Notes: a model not told the origin generated them from the sequence alone. 64,000 nucleotides of DNA from Rostrohypoxylon terebratum (GCA_022497145.1 MU385855.1:1054001-1118000), one strand, 5' to 3'; counted from the stretch's first letter, positions 38,233-52,222 are shown. A program made the numbers and translations.

Positions 38233-39957
38233 CTAGTACATCCTGTGTGAAGCAGAAAATGTACGACCATACTCGTCCTCGTATACAGTGTTTGGGCTGT
38301 TCATGGTGGTGCTATTGGTAGCAGTCTCGCTAGAGGCGATACTCGCTTGATCCATATCGTACGACCCATAAGGAGCGTGATGATCCCGCGGGATAACAAT
38401 GCTGCCCTGGGAACCGTGTCGTGACATGCTCATGTTGCCATAGTTGTCAGGGCAAGGAAGTCCGTGTTGTGGGGGTAGGCGATACATCTGGTGCGGAATA
38501 AGCGGAGGCTGAACGGCGTACTGGTGAGGGCCGCTCGGCGTGAGCGAGCCCTGGTGTCTGCCAGTGATGTGCTTTGGGGAAACTGTACGATTAGGACCTC
38601 GGCCTTTGATACCCTTGTTGCTGTTCTTGTAGAGCTCGGCGAAATGTTTAAACAGCTTTTTGTCTTCTTCGGGGATTTCATCGCCGGGGGACATGTTTTT
38701 GAATTTCATCGTCAGTTCTATGATGTCGTCCTTGTGAAACCTGTTGTGGTGCGTCTAGGCATATTTGTGAGCATTTTTTACCTGACTAGGTTGGTGAATA
38801 TTCCTGCTTTACTAACCTTCAAGTTTCCTCGTTGACCAAAGGTCTTTTGGCAGTTGTAGAAAATACAACGGAATGGCTTGGTGTTGAAGTGCGTTAACTT
38901 GTGAGGTTTCACATTTCCAAGTTGGGCAAACGCCTGGCCACAGATATCACAACGATAAGGTTTCTCCCCAGTGTGTCGACGCGAGTGAGTCTACCCTCCA
39001 TATTAGAACAATGGGACAAGGCGATAACGCACTGTTGGAATACACTTACCTTCAGGTTGCCTCTCTGGGTAAATCTTTGGCCACATCCCTCTACTTCGCA
39101 CAACTGTATGGCTAGAAGTTAACAAGTGTTTCGGGGGAATCTGGAATGTGGCATCCTACAAATGGTTTCTCCCCGGTGTGAGCTCGCTTGTGAGTCTCCA
39201 GCTGAGTTTTCTGGGCACATCGCTTCCCACAGCCCTTGATGTCACAAACATACTTCTTCTGCCGCTCTTTTCCACTTTGGCTGGTAGTGGAGCTTGTGTC
39301 GTCTGGGGAACATGATTTCCTGCGTAGGTTGAACTTCTCTTCATCAAGGTGAGGAGGAGAAGGGTAAGATGCCGCGCCAAAATCGGATCCCTTCTCTGCC
39401 TGATCCTTGGACTGGATGGCCTTCATCAAGTCATCGACTTCCGTGTTGAATACGACCTCGTTGGCCTCGTTTTCAGCTACGTTCCGAGTGATCGTCTTCA
39501 CCGTAGTCGGGTTCGTGTTCAAAGATGGTGGGATGACTACCTGAGGCTCGTACTTGATTGTTGTTCTTGCGTCCTGCTCTAATGGACTCGCCTGATAAGG
39601 ATCCCTTTGATATCCAGCGTCTGTATCGGCCGTGATCGCACGCGAAGGTGGGCAATCCTCCTGGTACTGCTTGAAAGGTGGACTTATGGAAGGAGGTGAC
39701 GGGGGCGTATATTGATTAAATATGAAGGAATTACTGGGCGAGTACTGTGATACCGATGATTGTGGGCTAGCCATGGGAGCCATGGTGTAAGTGTTGTCTG
39801 ATATGAACTGGGCTGGCAGGGCGTTCCTGTGGACAACCGGTGATGTCGTAGGGACCGAGTTGTACTGCATAATACCAGCGTCGACCATCTGGTAATCCGG
39901 GTTTGGGTGTTGAGGCCATCGTGCCCAGGCCTGGTTGGGATCTTGTGGTTGAGCCAT
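38233..39957 (-). CDS. azf1: Azf1-like C2H2 zinc-finger transcription factor, 515 aa
   Basis: Predicted nuclear DNA-binding regulator related to yeast Azf1 (glucose and cell-wall gene control); the target in this fungus is unknown. Four exons: 39160-39957, 39050-39103, 38817-38990 and 38233-38754 (516 codons). The N-terminal 230 residues are Pro/Ser/Gln/Asn-rich and disordered, a likely activation region. Four fingers follow: C238/C243/H256/H260, C268/C273/H286/H290, C298/C301/H314/H318 and C326/C331/H344/H349. Linkers 1 and 2 are canonical TGEKP; linker 3 is FNTKP. After the fingers comes the conserved fungal block [20 protein letters not shown]...[20 protein letters not shown], then a Ser/Pro/His-rich tail. 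Introns 2 and 3 fall at the same codon of fingers 2 and 4, between Lys and Thr of NLK-TH. The symbol is by similarity. Confidence 0.88.
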
Positions 39958-41677
39958 TAAAGCCAGCTTAACGGTTAAAGACTACCTAATCTTGCTTATT
40001 GCAAGACCAATCTGTCAACTAAATCCACGATAGGTAAAATATTAGGTCCAAATCGTATCCCGGATGGAGATATTGTGAGGATTAGGCTACTTTAAAAAGC
40101 CTTATGAGAATGTGAGGATAGTTAGATATTTAGCGCAGGCAAAACATATAATTATGAGTTATAAAGCAAAAGGCCAACCCTAAAAGACGAATAAATATCA
40201 ACCGATGATTTGCTAAAGCTAAATAGGCAAAGGACTACTCAGGTTAAGGGGTGTGACTTGCGATTTATGAATCCGACCTCAACTAAGAGAGTCAAGGCGG
40301 ACCCGGGAATCTAAGTGAAGTATATATTATCTCGAGGAGTCAATGATGTGCACTAGGGTTCGATCTGAGCCGACGGGTTGGGCACGCCCATTCGGAGATC
40401 TTGGGATGCCAAGAAGGGTACGCGGAGAAGTTCAGACTCTCCCACTAGAAGCTGAATACGATGTAAGTGGTTAAGTATCAGGAGCGGGCTGGTCGAGTAC
40501 ATCATCTTTTGCCTCATATCAAAACACCCCCACCCCGGTAGAAGACCCTCTTTCCCTAGGCTTAGAAACATGTCCAGGGTTGAACCAGCCTGGTACGTCT
40601 ACAATACCTGACTACCTACCTACATAGTAGACGTATTCTCCATTTAGGTACGTACTGATGAGGCGGAGGGTGGTCGAGAAGGGGTGAGGGACCCATCTAC
40701 CAGATAGCCACACAAATGTCCAGTGGCAGATCGCCGACGTTCTGCACATTAGCAGGGAAGTCAACGAGACATTCACAACGCATAATAAGGTAAGTATACT
40801 AGAAGTGCGGTAGTTCCTTAGTGCCGGCCGAATCAAGTACTACAGGGCTAGTTACCCGCAGGATGCTTGCCAGAATCCAACGCAGGGGACAGATGTATAC
40901 AACCTACCTGGGTCCTAGAATGACGAATGCCAGCCTCGACACTGTTACTGGTAAAGGGCGGCGCCTTCTTAACTTGTGGGTACCGTTACTACGTCGAGTA
41001 GGTCGACCTCGGTCATTTAGAGGATAAGAGGGTATTGGGGGCAAGAGGGCAAGAGGGTAAGAGGAAAGGTACTTCAGATACTCTAGATACCTCCAGAGTG
41101 ACACGCTGGTCATGCAATCAACCATATTTGACTGTCGAAACTCGGCCAGCACACAGAGCCAGGCGCGGTTTTGTTTGGCTCTTCTTCAGGCAGTGTGGCA
41201 TCCACAGTAAGTGAACGACAAGGGGTGTTAGCGTAGGGGAGGGGGGGTAGGAATGATACTGTGATTGGAGATTCATCACAGATAGGTAGTATATGAACGG
41301 TGGGAGGGCGGGATCGAAAAGGTCATGGAAATCCGAAAGAGAGATGGGAGAATCGTGAGGCCAAGGAGCGGAGCCAGGTCGCCCCCTGCAGCTGGAATTT
41401 TTCTGCCCGTCGGGGCAATTCCGTTAAGAACACACCCTTTCGACCCCTTTATCTAGCTTAATTACCTTGGGCTATCCTCTTCGTACACAGAGATTATCAT
41501 GTCAACCCGTATATGGTAATTCAATATGGCTGGTACCAGTGCGATGGATAGCCCTGGTCTGGAGAGTGCCACCATCTGTTGTTGTGAAAATGACAGAAAA
41601 TATCTGGTCCACTAAAGTCGTTCTTCTTGACCCGGGTACCAATTGAAGGCCAAGGCAGGCCAGGTCAACCATGCCGG

Positions 41678-41702
41678 CCATGTAAACCATGTAAACCATG
41701 TA
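41678..41702. repeat. 9-bp tandem repeat, nearly three copies
   Basis: The unit CCATGTAAA occurs twice exactly plus a partial copy CCATGTA. It is followed directly by a CCTAGG-family cluster. Confidence 0.9.
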
Positions 41703-41710
41703 GACGATGT

Positions 41711-41800
41711 ACCTAGGCCCTGTAGGCCCTGTGGGCTATATAGGTGCTGCGTACCTAGGTACCGTTTACCTGTATGTATGTATGTACTGTATGTAGGTGC
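41711..41800. repeat. CCTAGG cluster with TATG repeats
   Basis: ACCTAGG, two TGTAGGCCC-like units, GTACCTAGGTACC and (GTAT)n lie within 90 bases. The inner GTACCTAGGTAC is a perfect 12-bp palindrome. Confidence 0.8.
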
Positions 41801-44270
41801 GTTTACTTCACTTATCATCTGATAAAGAGCGTCATGAGATCGCACGCAAGGTTCGAACAAGCGAGCTTCCTGTGAACTTGCCTACTTACCTACCTACCTA
41901 GTCGTTTTATCATCTCTGCTATGCGGCATACAGCATTGGCAGCCTATGTGACGAGGATCTTGCTAAGCACGCATCGTTCTCCGGTTTCCAAAGTATCCTA
42001 GTAGGTTTGGCTGTGTTCTATTAGACCGCTATCTGGCCGTCAAGCGTTAGATGGCTGGCCTATTAGTCGATGACGGGAGTAGCCGTTCGAGGTCACATCG
42101 GTTTGGCACTGGGCCAGACCAGCTGCGTGCCGAATGCATACTCGCCTGGGCCACAAGTACAATGTCATTTATTAATGACGTACCGGTGCGTAAGCCTCCA
42201 GGAACAGAGTCGAACTAATATCCATTGGGATCCATTTGTGTATTTGGGGTGCGGCAGGGAGGCCAATACGGCAACCTCCATAGACCGTCCAGCTGAATTG
42301 GAAGGGGGCAGGGGGATGAAAATGTCGATACTCAATAACTAGAGCTTCGAGAAGTTAGAGCCACTCATTAACTAATAGGTACCTACTAGGTATGTAGGTA
42401 GGTAACTTACACCACTTAGTCACTTGTACCACTTATACTGTGTAGGATCTGCCCCCCCTAGCAGAGATCGATGTACTCCAACTGAACAGGGATCGTAGAT
42501 CTTTGCTGCAAATTAGTCAAATCAGAACCAGAACGTTGAGAGAAGGACTCCCCGTTTGCCAGTTTAGCATTAAGCGGTTAGCCGTGTTCCACTTCCTCAA
42601 ATTCGGGACCTTTTGCTTACCTACCTAGGTCCTAAGGTACCTAGAAGCTTGCAGGATTGCGATATTTTTTCCCCTTAAGATGAATTATTTCCAAATGCTC
42701 ATTTCTTCGAGAGTTACACTGCACTCTCGTCTAAAGAGCCTAACGCCAAATGGCCATGAGTTCTCATGCTTAAAGGTAGTGAGGCGGCACAAGAGCCGTT
42801 ATTGTTTCGAACAAGTACAAAACACTGAAAACACTGGGATTAAACGTTGCCATAGCCGTGAATGTTGTGAGGTTGTGAGTGCCAACGTACTGAACACGAC
42901 CGAGAATGTGTTAGTGCATCTTGGCGGTAGAAAATATGCGTTGTCTTATACTGGAATCGAGGTCACCAAAGATCTTCCCTAGGTAGGTACTTACCTACCC
43001 ACCCAGGCACCCAGAAATGCGGAATACGATGTCATTGGTTCTTCAGTGATCAACTACGTTGCTTCTCTATGGCAGCTGGTAATTGTCCCGTAGCATGTGA
43101 ACGACTGATGGTTCCAGATGAAGATAGATGTAACAACATCCAGTCGCCTGTGTCGCCCAGACCAATTCATCATCGTTACCCGAGACAGTATGTAGGTAGA
43201 TATGGATGAGTGCTAAGCTTTCGGGTTCCATCCGTGGTTGGAAGGTAAGCTTCAGCGGTACCACCCTGTCCGTGGGAAATCCTTGGATGTAGTTACGAGA
43301 GAGGAAATACGATCGAACCCGAAAACTTCCATCGCAATAGTCGCGTAGATGTACGGTGTAACCAGATTTTTTGGGACATTTATAACATCTGCTTCCAACG
43401 CTGGGGTGATGGTTGAGGGTGGTGCCTCAGCGAGCGCCAAGATTCAATCAATTTCATCGTCGTTCCTTCGGCAGACCGTATTATACATGGGTCGTCCAGG
43501 TCGTCTCTCGTTATGCCAGCTTCATAATAGTTTACTTCTTATTAGATCTCATATCTCGTTCTCAATATGAGATCCAGCTTACGTGTCGTGCAATCCGCCG
43601 TGCTGGTTCGATGCAAGCCACGTGCGGATGATCGTTAGAATTTCTAGCAGCCCTAGAAGCCCTGGAAGCCCTGGATACCCCATATTCGGTTCCGTCAATT
43701 TCAATGCATGAATTTGCAAAACTTCCAGCTCATCAACTTATACACCCAATAAGCCACGATCTGGGTCGCGAACCAGGAAGGCCTGGATCTCTCGGGATGA
43801 TACAGAAATCTCAGCCTAGTACACGGAGAAGGCGACGGTGGCAGGGTGGATTGACGATCGCAATGGCATGAGGTTGCCTGATGGAACTTTCGTTGGTTAG
43901 TGAGTTGGTGACCTATCGTCCCAACGTTTCAAATTTTCAGTATGACGAATTGACCAGGGGACTACACATGTCCTTTTGCAGGGTTATTGGAAATTGAAGG
44001 CAAAATGTGATATGTGATCGCAGCTATTACACAGCTCGCTGACATCTAGACAGTTTTTTTTTCTTTAATTTTTTTTGTAAACTGCTAGACAGGTAGTAGA
44101 TTACCACTCGTGGCGTTTTCTCTCAGGCGAACCAACGGAGAAGGGTTTTCGCAAACGGAGGTTAAGCTTTTTTTCCCCCTAATTTACTTTGATTAATACT
44201 CAACCATGCGGCGTTTTCTACAATTCAGAATACAAGGATATTTATGTACGAAGGCGTCCCGCTTTTACCC

Positions 44271-44291
44271 AACGGGGAACGGGGAACGGGG
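44271..44291. repeat. 7-bp tandem repeat, three copies
   Basis: The unit AACGGGG is repeated three times exactly. Confidence 0.95.
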
Positions 44292-45471
44292 AAGGATTCA
44301 AGATAGGCTTGGTAGGTGAGCGGCTTGCAACGTACCCTAGCAGAGCAAGGACCCCTTGTCGGTACTAAGAATTCCAGTGAGCTGGTTGATGGGTAGATCC
44401 CCTGGTCCAGGTCGATTGATTGGCTTTCTCAATCTTACTAGGGTAACCAGGGGTTTAGACCCAGGAACACCCTGACCTCATTGCATATTCAAAATTCAGA
44501 ATATATTATATCTCCCATACGTGAGTAAATGGTCGAATCTAGGGAACAGACTGCGGTCTAATGGAGAGTCCGAGATGCGAACCTCTCGGGTACGAATGAA
44601 CGCCGAAAGGTCCTATTGCTTCGAGAAGGGTTTTACTTGACTATTAGCTTCTATAATATCCATGATTAGGTAGTACGTAGTATGTTAAGTTAGTGACGAG
44701 AGACCATCGGATTTAACTAGGGATAGGGGGAAATGGAGAAGATGGGAAAGTGACTTACCCAACACACTTCATATTAAACCATTAGTCCGTCCGGGAAACA
44801 TTTCCGCCGTTCTCCGCGTGGCGCTCTACTACTATGTAGATATGTAAGTAGTGTAGATGCATGGTCCTTTCGCGAATCTCTGATCTCTCCTATCTGATTG
44901 CGTGATCGATGAGCCTAATGGGTGTGCTAACTTAGTACCTAGTAGGTACTAGGTAGTCGAGATTGAGATTTGGTCAAGACTTGGTTGAGGTTACACCTTT
45001 TCACCAGCTCCGGAATATAGCATATACTAGCAGATATGCTATAGAAACTGATCTTATCGAGACCTAGCCGCGATAGGTAAAGAAAAGCCGATACCGTAAG
45101 CATTTCCGACATGTCATCTTGCGCTTGCGACTAAGACGGCATGAATGAAGGGTCTAAAGCGGTGCGTGGGGTGGGAGAGATTACAAGCATCGTTACCAAT
45201 TATCGTCATAGTGATGATCGTCTCGGTATTCGTTCAAGGTTCCCAAACGTTAGGTTTTGTTCCATGTAAAACGGAGAATATTGGGTGGCTTGCCAGATCT
45301 TCGGGTTTCTACATCTCCGAAGATCCAATAATGCGATTCTTCTTGGCTTCGAATGGCAATAATCGAGAGCGCCTCTTTTTCTCGAAACGGAATAGCCCGA
45401 GAGTCACACGGGCTGGAAGTATTAATTGATTACTGATACAATAATAAGTATTCCGGTATAGATAACCGTAC

Positions 45472-45498
45472 CCTGCTGGACCTGCTGGACCTGCTGGA
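45472..45498. repeat. 9-bp tandem repeat, three copies
   Basis: The unit CCTGCTGGA is repeated three times exactly. Confidence 0.95.
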
Positions 45499-46304
45499 CT
45501 GTTAGACTCCTTGCATGGCGAATAGCAGTGAAGGGCTAAAGGCGATACTATGAAGCTGAAATGTATGATCGGAAGATCTCTCTTAAACGAGGAAACGGTC
45601 TGTATAATATTATTATATAATGCAATCAATGCGTACCTTCCTAGGAATTGTATTTTGGTTTGACTTGAAATCTTAAAGACTTAGGTACTTCCATGGATGT
45701 TTCCTTCCGCTAATACCTACTATTACTAGCAGTCTAGCAGTCTAGCAGCAGTACAGCGGTACAGCAGTACCAATTTGATAAATTTGATAATTAAATTTGT
45801 CCAAGGTTGTTACCTTTCATGCATAAAGCTAGCCATTTCAGGTGAAGTACGTAGGTAGTTTTCTGTCTGTGCTTACCCTCGCACTAGGTTAGTACATAGT
45901 AACTACTTCGTACTAGTACATAGTAACAGTGTCCATGGATGTAGAGCAAATCGGTCGAGACGGCTGCGATTCGTTTCTAGCCCGCTCGGGAACTTTAGAT
46001 TAGCGCAAACCTTCGACTCGAAGCTAAAGACTTTAAATAAACTTCCAATGAATTTCATCCATTTCATGGGCGTCACATAAATGTATCAAAGTAACTTTTA
46101 CAACCATCGCCATCATCCATCAATCTGTAACAGTTATCTTTTTCATCACATCACGTCGCATCACATGATGCGACAAACCTGCCGGCAATGGCTGCAGTCT
46201 AGCGGGATTACGACACCGACGACGATGAGAAAAGCCTCACGGCAATACCGGCTGTTCTAGAAACCTTCAGTCCTACTTAGGACTTAGGACCTAGGTATAT
46301 AAAT

Positions 46305-46332
46305 GATGGGCGATGGGCGATGGGTGATGGGT
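46305..46332. repeat. 7-bp tandem repeat, four copies
   Basis: GATGGGC occurs twice, then GATGGGT twice, so a point change has itself been duplicated. Confidence 0.95.
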
Positions 46333-48718
46333 GATATATCATAAACTGTCAAAATGTGGACCAAATTGCTGGACCATCGGTATTAAATGCTCTATTAATA
46401 CCCCAGATGCCGGGATCTGCGCCTCCGAACTAGAACCTCCTTATTTCAACGAATTCCTATTTGGGATTTGTTGTTTTCCGCACAAAGATTCCAACCATCG
46501 CCGTCCGCCGCTCCCGCTACCTCCGCCATCTCGGTTTGGGGGGCGGAAACTGGCGGCGGATCTATTTGATGATGCTTTACTTCTGAGGATCCTTATAGCG
46601 CAACTGCATGGATCGACGCCGATGGCTTAAGGGGTAAACTATTTGTGGCTTTCCCGAATCATATACCCGCCTTCATCATTCGTGAATCGCCTACTCCGAT
46701 GTGTAACTGATCCCTCCCTGATGAAATGATCCCGCCCTATCTTAATGACCACGAGAACCTTTAGTAAAACGGCTTTCTGTCTAGGCCACGAGCTATTTCG
46801 TGATGCTAACTTCGGACATACACCTTTCCGAGATCTGTCACAAATCATCTTAGGCGCCAACGAAACGTTGAACCCTGTAAACACGCTTTTGCACGGGTCC
46901 TACCCAATACTACCCATCCCTTCTTCGCACTGAAATGAACCCTCTCTCAAAAGTTCGAAATCCGATTTAAGGGAGGACAACAAAACAAGACCATCTCACC
47001 ACGCCCCGTTAATTTGCACGGCGTTGGCTACCTCTTCTACACAAGCGGCTGTCGCTTCTCACATTCCAGCCTCGGCACTGTACGCAAATATACGTATCCT
47101 CTCAATTAAGTGTGTGTGACACTACCAGTATGCGGACAAGGGTTTCACGATCCATCGTGCTGACAAAATTGGTGCAGCTGGTTAGCCACGAATGTCGCCA
47201 CAACACGAAAAGGTAGGTCGCCCAAGGAACTAATTGTGGACTGTAGCCAAAATATCCCCATTAGCCGCCCTATCCACCACAAAACCAAAACACACGATAA
47301 CTACTGATAACTTTAGCTCGACCTCGGACCCTTCAACGTCTCTCCAAGCTGCTAGGGTACGTGGTTCAGCTTCACAGAACCCCCGTTTCGTATGATTGGG
47401 CATCAAGAGTGAGGCAAATGTTGAGGCAAGGTCGAGATTTACTAGGATCTATATGAGTTCAATCAAGTAGGAGTAACCGTTCCTCCAGCATCGTGCTTAC
47501 GTGTAGCCTTGTCGAACCTGAGTCAACACCGAAATGGTTCATAGGTAAGATATCGTGGGCAAATGTAATACCCGGCCAAGGCTATCTAGACCGCGATCGT
47601 TGCCACGGCACACCGCAACGACTACCTTTCTTCCTTTGGCAGCCTCCCAATAGCCAACTCGAGGCATTTTAAGTGTTCACGATGGAAGGATAGCTGTTCG
47701 CTCGACCGGCAACGTAGGCGAGGTTGTATCCAGGAAGCTTTCGTCCACAGCGTCGCACTACCTCCAGGTGGCTGGAAGGCCTTATGGGGTTTAATTCACT
47801 GCCCCCGAAACAGCAGGACAGAATGTCTGAACCACGGCGCGAAAGTCCCGAGACAGATCCCCAGTATCGTAAGGGCCGCCTGCATAGCGTACAACGTAAC
47901 ACCCGCAGTCTGTAGGTTGTGAATGATCCAGTCTAAAACCCCTTTATCATCCATACTTTTGAGGTTGTGGCAAGTCGACGAAGCCCTTAAACGGGCACCT
48001 AGAGAAGCTGTAACGACGGCTTCACGATGAACGTTGCCACAGGGTCTAGTTATCCTTCACTCTCGGCGTTTTTAGGGTCAATCTTCAGCCTTGCGGTAGG
48101 TACGACATGTCTAGTCAAACGTAGATGGGGTACCTATCTAGATTCTAGATATGTATCTCTCTCTAAGACCTAATGACATACATACGCCCTAGAGCTCCCA
48201 AGACCACCTACTGCATATGGCAGCGGCTTGCGCTTTTGCCAATGTGAATAGGTACCGAACATCGAACGGAAGTGCCATAGAACTTCCCCGACATGACCCA
48301 CAGGCAAGATAGGTCTCTTCCTACGACGCCACAAGGGGGTGGGGGAGGGGCGAGTTACCTTTCCTTCGCCATTCAACAGATGCCTGTACTCGTCGGGTGC
48401 GGCACTAGGCTGCACCATAGAGGAAGAAGATCTACTATGCACCAGAACAACGGGAAAACTAAGAACGCTTCACTTCGATACACAGTACCTCATCCGCCAT
48501 TTTCAGGGGGCCCTCGTCACGGATTTGTCCATCTACCTACCAAAGCGTACCTACATTACCCCGTTTCGAGGATAGCCCCTGTGGAGTAACCCGATCTTGC
48601 AGTGCATGATCTAGACAGATGGCGACGTTGCAAGTTAGTTCTTCGGATCGCTCACTTGTCACTTTAGTAGTTCCCATTACATACATGCTGAACTTAACTA
48701 CACGCAGCAACACCCCTA

Positions 48719-48733
48719 CCCCCCCCCCCCCCC
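48719..48733. repeat. Poly-C run of 15
   Basis: Fifteen C residues in a row, prone to length error in sequencing. Confidence 0.95.
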
Positions 48734-51700
48734 TCTTCCTCTGTCTCTTCCCTTTCCACCTGTCTTCCGCACACTGTGAATGGCTAGACAAAAGCCTTCC
48801 TTGCCCAAATGCGGCTGGTGCGTCTCTGCCGTGTCACCCGACTTGACCGGCGGGAAAAAGCATGAGGAGTGCCAGTTCACAAAACTTGTTCTAGGTATCG
48901 AGTCTATTGGAGCGAAATCTATCTTTCGAACCTGCATTAAAGACCGCCTTTGCTCGGCGCGGGAGTAGTATAATCTTCGTAGATGATCTACCGCCCGCAT
49001 GAGCTGAAGACAACAGAGGCACGTACATCAGTAGCGCTGTAGCAAGATCATGATGTTTGGCTGCCATCGAAGCTTAGATTTCGACCGGAGAAATAGGCCA
49101 TGACGCCTTCGGTACATGATGTCGCTCATTATGCTCGCAGCTCCGCGATGCGGGCCTGGACCTTTGCCGGGAATAACTTTGTCTATAAACGACAATCAGA
49201 TTGTCAATCAATGGCCCGGCCCGACTTTCAGCACGTAGATTGATCCTTAATTCTAATAACTGGTCCAGCGCATCGCTTCGATGCACGATACTTTCCTGTT
49301 TCCCGAGATATGAAGCATTCTAGACCGGATATCATGGTATCTGGTTGATAGGGAGGGGCGAGCTGATGTCAGCGCCCCCCTGAAGGATTTTTGAACGCGT
49401 GGGTTCTAGCACGCCGAGAGTTACAGACTATCTCACTACGCCGATACGAGATACGAATTGGTATCGTGAACAAAAAAAAAACTGAAATGAAAAATGAACA
49501 CAGCAGACAGGCCAGAATTTACGAAGAGAATCTTAATCAGGCTGTGATCGCTTCTTTAGTATAAAAACAGATGAAAACCAGAGCTGCGAGAAGAAGCTGA
49601 AATTGTAGATAGCTCCTGTCAGCAATCTTACGCGTTGTCTCGTGAGATTTTCGCTCGGGGGATACTACTTTTGAACACACACTATCCTCTCGATATCAAT
49701 AGTCTCGGTTTCGTTTTAACCCTAGCCGACCCTCCCTACGGCCTCTTTTCCGCGGGTGTGGAATTACACACTTCTTGCGAAGCTAACCGACTCTCCGTCG
49801 ATGGTTGATAGGACATACCGAATATGAGCTAGATAACTCTTGTCGAAGACAACATTTAGATGGAGAAGTTCGTTGGCTGTAACAGGAATATGACCTATCT
49901 TCGGCAGGTGCCCTAGCTGTTTTAGACCTCAATCACGATGTACCCACACATAGCCCTAGAGGTTACAACACCGGAGTTTCCACTCCTAATCCAGCGGTGT
50001 TGCCCTCTGGGAAGCTTACAATCAGGCTCATGGATTTGTTTCGGTTCAGTTGTCGGCATTGCGGTATCGAGTATTCACCTGAAGGTAGAACAAAAGATCC
50101 TACTTGTGTGGGTGTGTTATCTAGAAAGATCTCTATTGGGATCGCATCATGTCAAAGCGATGAATAGGACCGATTCTGAAGAAGAGGAGGGTTTTCAAAT
50201 AGAGTAGTTCGTTGTTCACTCACCTTCACAACAAAGTAGAACTCACCTTGATGGACCCGTAGGTAAGGTGGTGGACTCGCGGTAACCACCGCCCCTTAGA
50301 CACGTGCGTTAATATAGTGACGGTGGATATCCATGGCAACATACATGAGTCTTCGTGGAACACCGCTTCTTACATCCTTCCTCCATGCTACTGCGTGAGA
50401 ACGGGTCACAACGAGGGCACATTAGGGTCACAATGCTCCACGTGTTTCATATATCGACTTTAAAATAGGCGGTAAGGCTTGATTGTATACGGACACATCT
50501 ACATTTTCATCTCCGAGTTTGCCGAGTGATAGGGAGATAAAGAAGTTGGTTGCATATGAATTTCCTATTCTGATAGATAGATCCTGACTCGGACGCAAGG
50601 GAGCTTCCCTTCAGCAAACTTCCCGGCTCCGGTTTCGAGGGCATCGATGCGCAACCGAACATAGCCAGGTTACCACTGAGTATTCTGTAGGTTGAAAGGT
50701 TTACTAGAGGTTAAGAGAAGTATTTCCATACCCATAATCCTGTATACCTACAGGCATGAGTTACGATGAAACAACAGCTTAAAAGATCACAATATCCAAT
50801 ATCAGGAATATACCTAGGTAACAAAAGTTCATTACTCCCATAGAGCGTAACACAGCGCAGTAGTTACCTATTTTGTGTCTGAATCTCGATCTCAACCGTT
50901 GACCCTTCGTGCTGTCTTAGGTACCCAAGCGATTCTCGGCGGAGGCATGCAACTCACAGGGGGGATCTCCTCACAGAGAGGACGTTCACGCCTATGTCCA
51001 TTTTAGAACTGTAATCTTTCTACAGATAAACGAAGGAATAGGCTTGGCATTATTGTCGGTATACCCTAGCCACCAGGATATAATAGTAGTGAGAATAATG
51101 GTAGTAGTCAGGCTGGTGATGCCCAATGTCCACCCCAGAGCTTCACAGGGGTAAGGTGACTCCGTTAAGATTAGTTTACGCAACTCGCAGTTTGAGACCG
51201 GCGTACTTCACGATCCGTGGATGCTAAGCTTACGATACCACACTTATTGTGTCCTCGCTGCTGGCCATGGACAATATGCAACATTACCTCAAGAGATTGG
51301 CAAATATTAACAATAGAGCAATCACTGCCTACAAAGCTTGAGTTAGGGATTGCTGTACCTTGATCGCTAAGCAGGTGGTCTTATGTCGCAAACAGTTGGT
51401 AGATAATTGTCATTGGGCTCCTAACTTGAGTAGAGCTTACTGCCTATTTCACTACAGGTTGATACTTGAAGCCGCTGTTGGGCGGGCATGACAGAGGGAA
51501 TGACTATACTGTCATGAGGTTTACGTTAATACTACCAACATGGGGAAGTTCGGGTTATTATTGTAATTCGAAATGAGAATGTAATTTCATACGAATAGGG
51601 GTAATCGAAATTATTACTATTTATTCAGTCACTGAATGCGGTAACCGTAGAGTAGACGTCAGATCTGGACTGGATGTAACAGTTGTCTTTACTAATACAG

Positions 51701-52222
51701 GAGCACACAGGAAGCAGAATTTTCCTCTAGGACTGTCTATTCAACTATCGGACATTACTTCTCCTTACAACTTTTAGTCATTTGTGACATTATTTTGCAA
51801 GCAGCAGCAGCAAAGTTGCCCCTTGGTTGCATATTCAATACACATTGAAGTAATTCTTGGTGTATTGTGTTCATAGTCCCAGTCTTTTGTGGTAACATGG
51901 CCAACTTTTCTTTAATTGTCATCGGCCAGGGTATCTTCCAAGCAACGCCATTTTTAGACCCCCTTCCCAAACTCCCGATGATTACAAGCCGATTCACTGG
52001 CTGCAGCGGTCGATGAATATCTAAATTCGTGACTCACAAGATATTGGAGACGAGGCATGGTGCTGTATGGACTCGAAGGCTGGAGTTCTCCTTACTCATC
52101 ATTAGGTAAGTTTAGTCCCTGTATAAGCATTGACAAAGACTTTGAGCATCTCATTAACATAATGCTTTGATGCTAGAATTACGCAAGGCAAATGGTATAT
52201 TCCCGAGTACGTTTACTGGGCC

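Larger units (their letters stand above)
39958..52222. other. 12.3 kb stretch with no supportable gene
   Basis: This is the second large gap. Frames are short (longest about 100 codons) and none shows a family motif or joins to another in frame. The first part serves as 5' flank of the zinc-finger gene and the last part as 3' flank of hsh49. Contents seen: several CCTAGG clusters (41711-41800, 42376-42407, 42617-42653, 42977-43010), minisatellites of 7-9 bp, and a C15 run. Composition looks ordinary. No tRNA, snRNA, LTR or transposase was recognised. A small frame at 51755-52020 (-) is noted among the findings. Confidence 0.55.
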
